Assembly (NCBI RefSeq): GCF_015624485.1
Contig: NZ_CP061378.1
Coordinates: forward strand, 2,542,001 to 2,606,000
Direction: 5' to 3'
DNA from: Bradyrhizobium genosp. L
Lineage (GTDB): Bacteria > Pseudomonadota > Alphaproteobacteria > Rhizobiales > Xanthobacteraceae
Length of the DNA stretch: 64,000 nucleotides
The translations under genes and the position numbers were made by a program. The notes under the pieces were generated by a model that had not been told where the DNA came from, ran no database searches, and saw only the letters and a program-made list of their open reading frames with translations. Position 1 is the stretch's first letter. Each line of letters begins with the position of its first letter. Below are positions 62,553 through 64,000 of the stretch, piece after piece.

Positions 62553-63923
62553 TCAGCGCCGCACCGCGTTCGACCCCACCATCAGCTGCGCATATTGCTG
62601 GGCGCCGCCGGCCGACAGGTCGGATGTGACCGGACGGGCGTGATCGAGCCCGACCACGGCGCCGCGCGGGGTTTCCGAGATCATGTTGTTGTTGATCAGC
62701 GCGGAGCCGGCGCCCGGCACCACCGAGACGCCGATGCCAACGAGGGCGTTGCGGATCACGTTGCCCGAGATCGCGACGTCGCGCAGGTACTTACCCCAGC
62801 CGGCGACGATGCCGAAGCTCGGCGCGTTCTCGATCACATTGCCGGTGACGGATGTGTCGGCCTCGACATAGATGCCGATGCCGGCCCCGTCATTGGGGTC
62901 GGTCCCGGCTGGCCGCTTCGGCAGCAAATTGCGGATGATGTTGCCCTGAACCACCGCGATGCGGCCGCCCTCGTTGAAATTGCACACGGACACGCCGAGC
63001 GCCGCGCCATCGACGGTGTTGTTGGCGATCACGGCCGCCTCGAACGCGAACTCCGAATAGAGCGCGACCTCGCGGACATTGCTGACGCTGTTGTCGGTGA
63101 TGTGGATGTTGGCGGCCGAATTGCCGCGCACCGCCGAAAAATCGCAGTTCCTGATCCGGTTGCCGCGCACGATCACGTTGCCGGCGCGGAATGCGTTGAT
63201 GGCGTTGCCGTATTGCCCGGAGCCGCCGGGGCCAGCCTTGATGTCCTCGATGCGGTTGTCGGCGACGATCGAGCCGTCGTCGCCGATCGAGGAACGCAGG
63301 ATCTCGATGCCGTTGTCGTTGGTGCCCTTGATGGTGTTGCGCGAGACCAGAAGGCCGATCGCATCGAACGACACCAGCGCCGTGATCGCGATGTCCGTGA
63401 AGATGTTGTTGCTGACGTCGCCCGACATCTGCTCGAACCAGATGCCGTTGCCGCCGCTGCCGATGAACTGGCAATCGGTGATGCGGATGTCGCGGCCGGA
63501 CAGGCAGTGCACCAGGCCGCGCCTCGTCGGCAGCGGGATGTTGCCGCCGTCGAAGGTCAGGCCCATCAGCACGACTCCGCCGGCGCCTTCGCCTGCCAGC
63601 AGCGAGGCACCGCCGTTGAAGGCGAGCCTGCTCGCGCCGCGCACGCCGATCAGCTGGCTGCCGGGCGCAAGCCGCAGCAGGCCGGTGCGATAGACGCCGG
63701 GCGGGAAGGCCAGCGGCACCTGCGCATGCGCAGCATCATCGATCGCGCGTTGCAGGTTGCGGGTCTGGTCGTCGGGGCTGCCGGGACGAACGCCATATTG
63801 CGTGACGTCGCGGCCCAGCGAGGCGACCGATGCCGCGGCACGCGCAGCCTCCGGCGACATCGCCAGCGCGCCGGCGACGCCGGCGGCGGATGCTCCGATC
63901 AGACGGCGGCGGTTGACGTCCAT
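62553..63923 (-). CDS. TIGR03808-type Tat-exported right-handed beta-helix protein
   Basis: 456 residues. A Tat signal (MDVNRRRLIGASAAGVAGAL) precedes a pectate-lyase-like start (VTQYGVRPGSPDDQTRNLQR, a typical N-cap) and about ten short repeats of the beta-helix type: ITDCQFIGSGGNGIWF, VSRNTIKGTNDNGIEI, VRGNRIRNCDFSAV, ITDNSVSNVREVAL and so on, each with a central Asn/Gly ladder. It probably acts on or binds a polysaccharide in the periplasm or at the surface, but no catalytic residues are evident. Convergent with the TIGR03809-type gene, 10 bases apart. Confidence 0.85.
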   Translation of the reverse strand: MDVNRRRLIGASAAGVAGALAMSPEAARAAASVASLGRDVTQYGVRPGSPDDQTRNLQRAIDDAAHAQVPLAFPPGVYRTGLLRLAPGSQLIGVRGASRLAFNGGASLLAGEGAGGVVLMGLTFDGGNIPLPTRRGLVHCLSGRDIRITDCQFIGSGGNGIWFEQMSGDVSNNIFTDIAITALVSFDAIGLLVSRNTIKGTNDNGIEILRSSIGDDGSIVADNRIEDIKAGPGGSGQYGNAINAFRAGNVIVRGNRIRNCDFSAVRGNSAANIHITDNSVSNVREVALYSEFAFEAAVIANNTVDGAALGVSVCNFNEGGRIAVVQGNIIRNLLPKRPAGTDPNDGAGIGIYVEADTSVTGNVIENAPSFGIVAGWGKYLRDVAISGNVIRNALVGIGVSVVPGAGSALINNNMISETPRGAVVGLDHARPVTSDLSAGGAQQYAQLMVGSNAVRR

Positions 63924-64000
63924 GGTGCCTGGCCCTCGCTAAGAGGCGCGAGCGATGACGTTCGCACCCGATAGGTAGCGCGAAATGCGGCGCCGCTCGG

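Overview
The window looks like chromosomal DNA of a Bradyrhizobium-type alphaproteobacterium (order Hyphomicrobiales). The reasons are high GC with strong GC3 bias, a complete hopanoid locus including C-2 methylation and aminotransferase genes, an alphaproteobacterial direct-repeat LexA box, an EcfF/OsrA-like sigma/anti-sigma pair, a neighbouring pair of TIGR03808/TIGR03809-type genes, and many short palindromic intergenic repeats of the kind scattered through Bradyrhizobium and Rhodopseudomonas genomes. I saw no rRNA, tRNA, CRISPR array, transposase or prophage gene. Genus is inferred from gene content, not from a database search.

Layout. 1-18.8 kb is a hopanoid island: hpnP (cut by the window edge), an MMPL/RND exporter, two small secreted proteins, the squalene-to-hopane operon hpnC-hpnD-hpnE then shc-hpnG, the opposing ispH-hpnH pair, hpnN, a DUF2147 protein and hpnO. 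Together they supply isoprenoid precursor (IspH), build squalene (HpnCDE), cyclise it (Shc), add and trim the adenosyl side chain (HpnH, HpnG), decorate it (HpnP, HpnO) and move hopanoids to the outer membrane (HpnN). A sequence matching the EcfG general-stress promoter precedes hpnN. 18.9-22.1 kb is a minus-strand operon for a Tat-exported metallophosphoesterase, a cupredoxin, an ECF sigma factor and a zinc-finger anti-sigma factor, flanked by a histidine-rich small protein. 22.4-31.9 kb is a catabolic/transport region: GDSL autotransporter esterase, ABC substrate-binding protein, aldehyde dehydrogenase, XRE-cupin regulator, alpha/beta hydrolase, GMC oxidoreductase and M20 amidohydrolase. A low-affinity phosphate transporter (Pit) follows.

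34.1-41.9 kb is a DNA-damage locus: a two-domain UdgX protein diverges from imuA-imuB-dnaE2 across one perfect GAAC-N7-GAAC LexA box. Both imuB and dnaE2 carry an in-frame insertion of the same palindromic repeat family, and two further repeats sit between the LexA box and imuA. This is the most unusual feature of the window.

42-54.9 kb holds a GlcG-like protein, a small membrane protein, a CaiB-type CoA transferase, an HME-type RND pump with its adaptor, an amidohydrolase, a TolC-like channel, an acetyl-CoA hydrolase/transferase and an enoyl-CoA hydratase. 55-61.3 kb is regulatory: an EcfF/OsrA-like redox sigma/anti-sigma pair with a SigF-like promoter, a DUF2336 protein, a diguanylate cyclase and a second ECF/anti-sigma pair. 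A candidate small RNA with a strong terminator and a TIGR03809/TIGR03808-type gene pair close the window.

Operon structure is tight: many genes overlap by 1-4 bases (hpnC/hpnD, hpnD/hpnE, shc/hpnG, imuB/dnaE2 and all three sigma/anti-sigma pairs). No computation was run; motif positions were read by eye.
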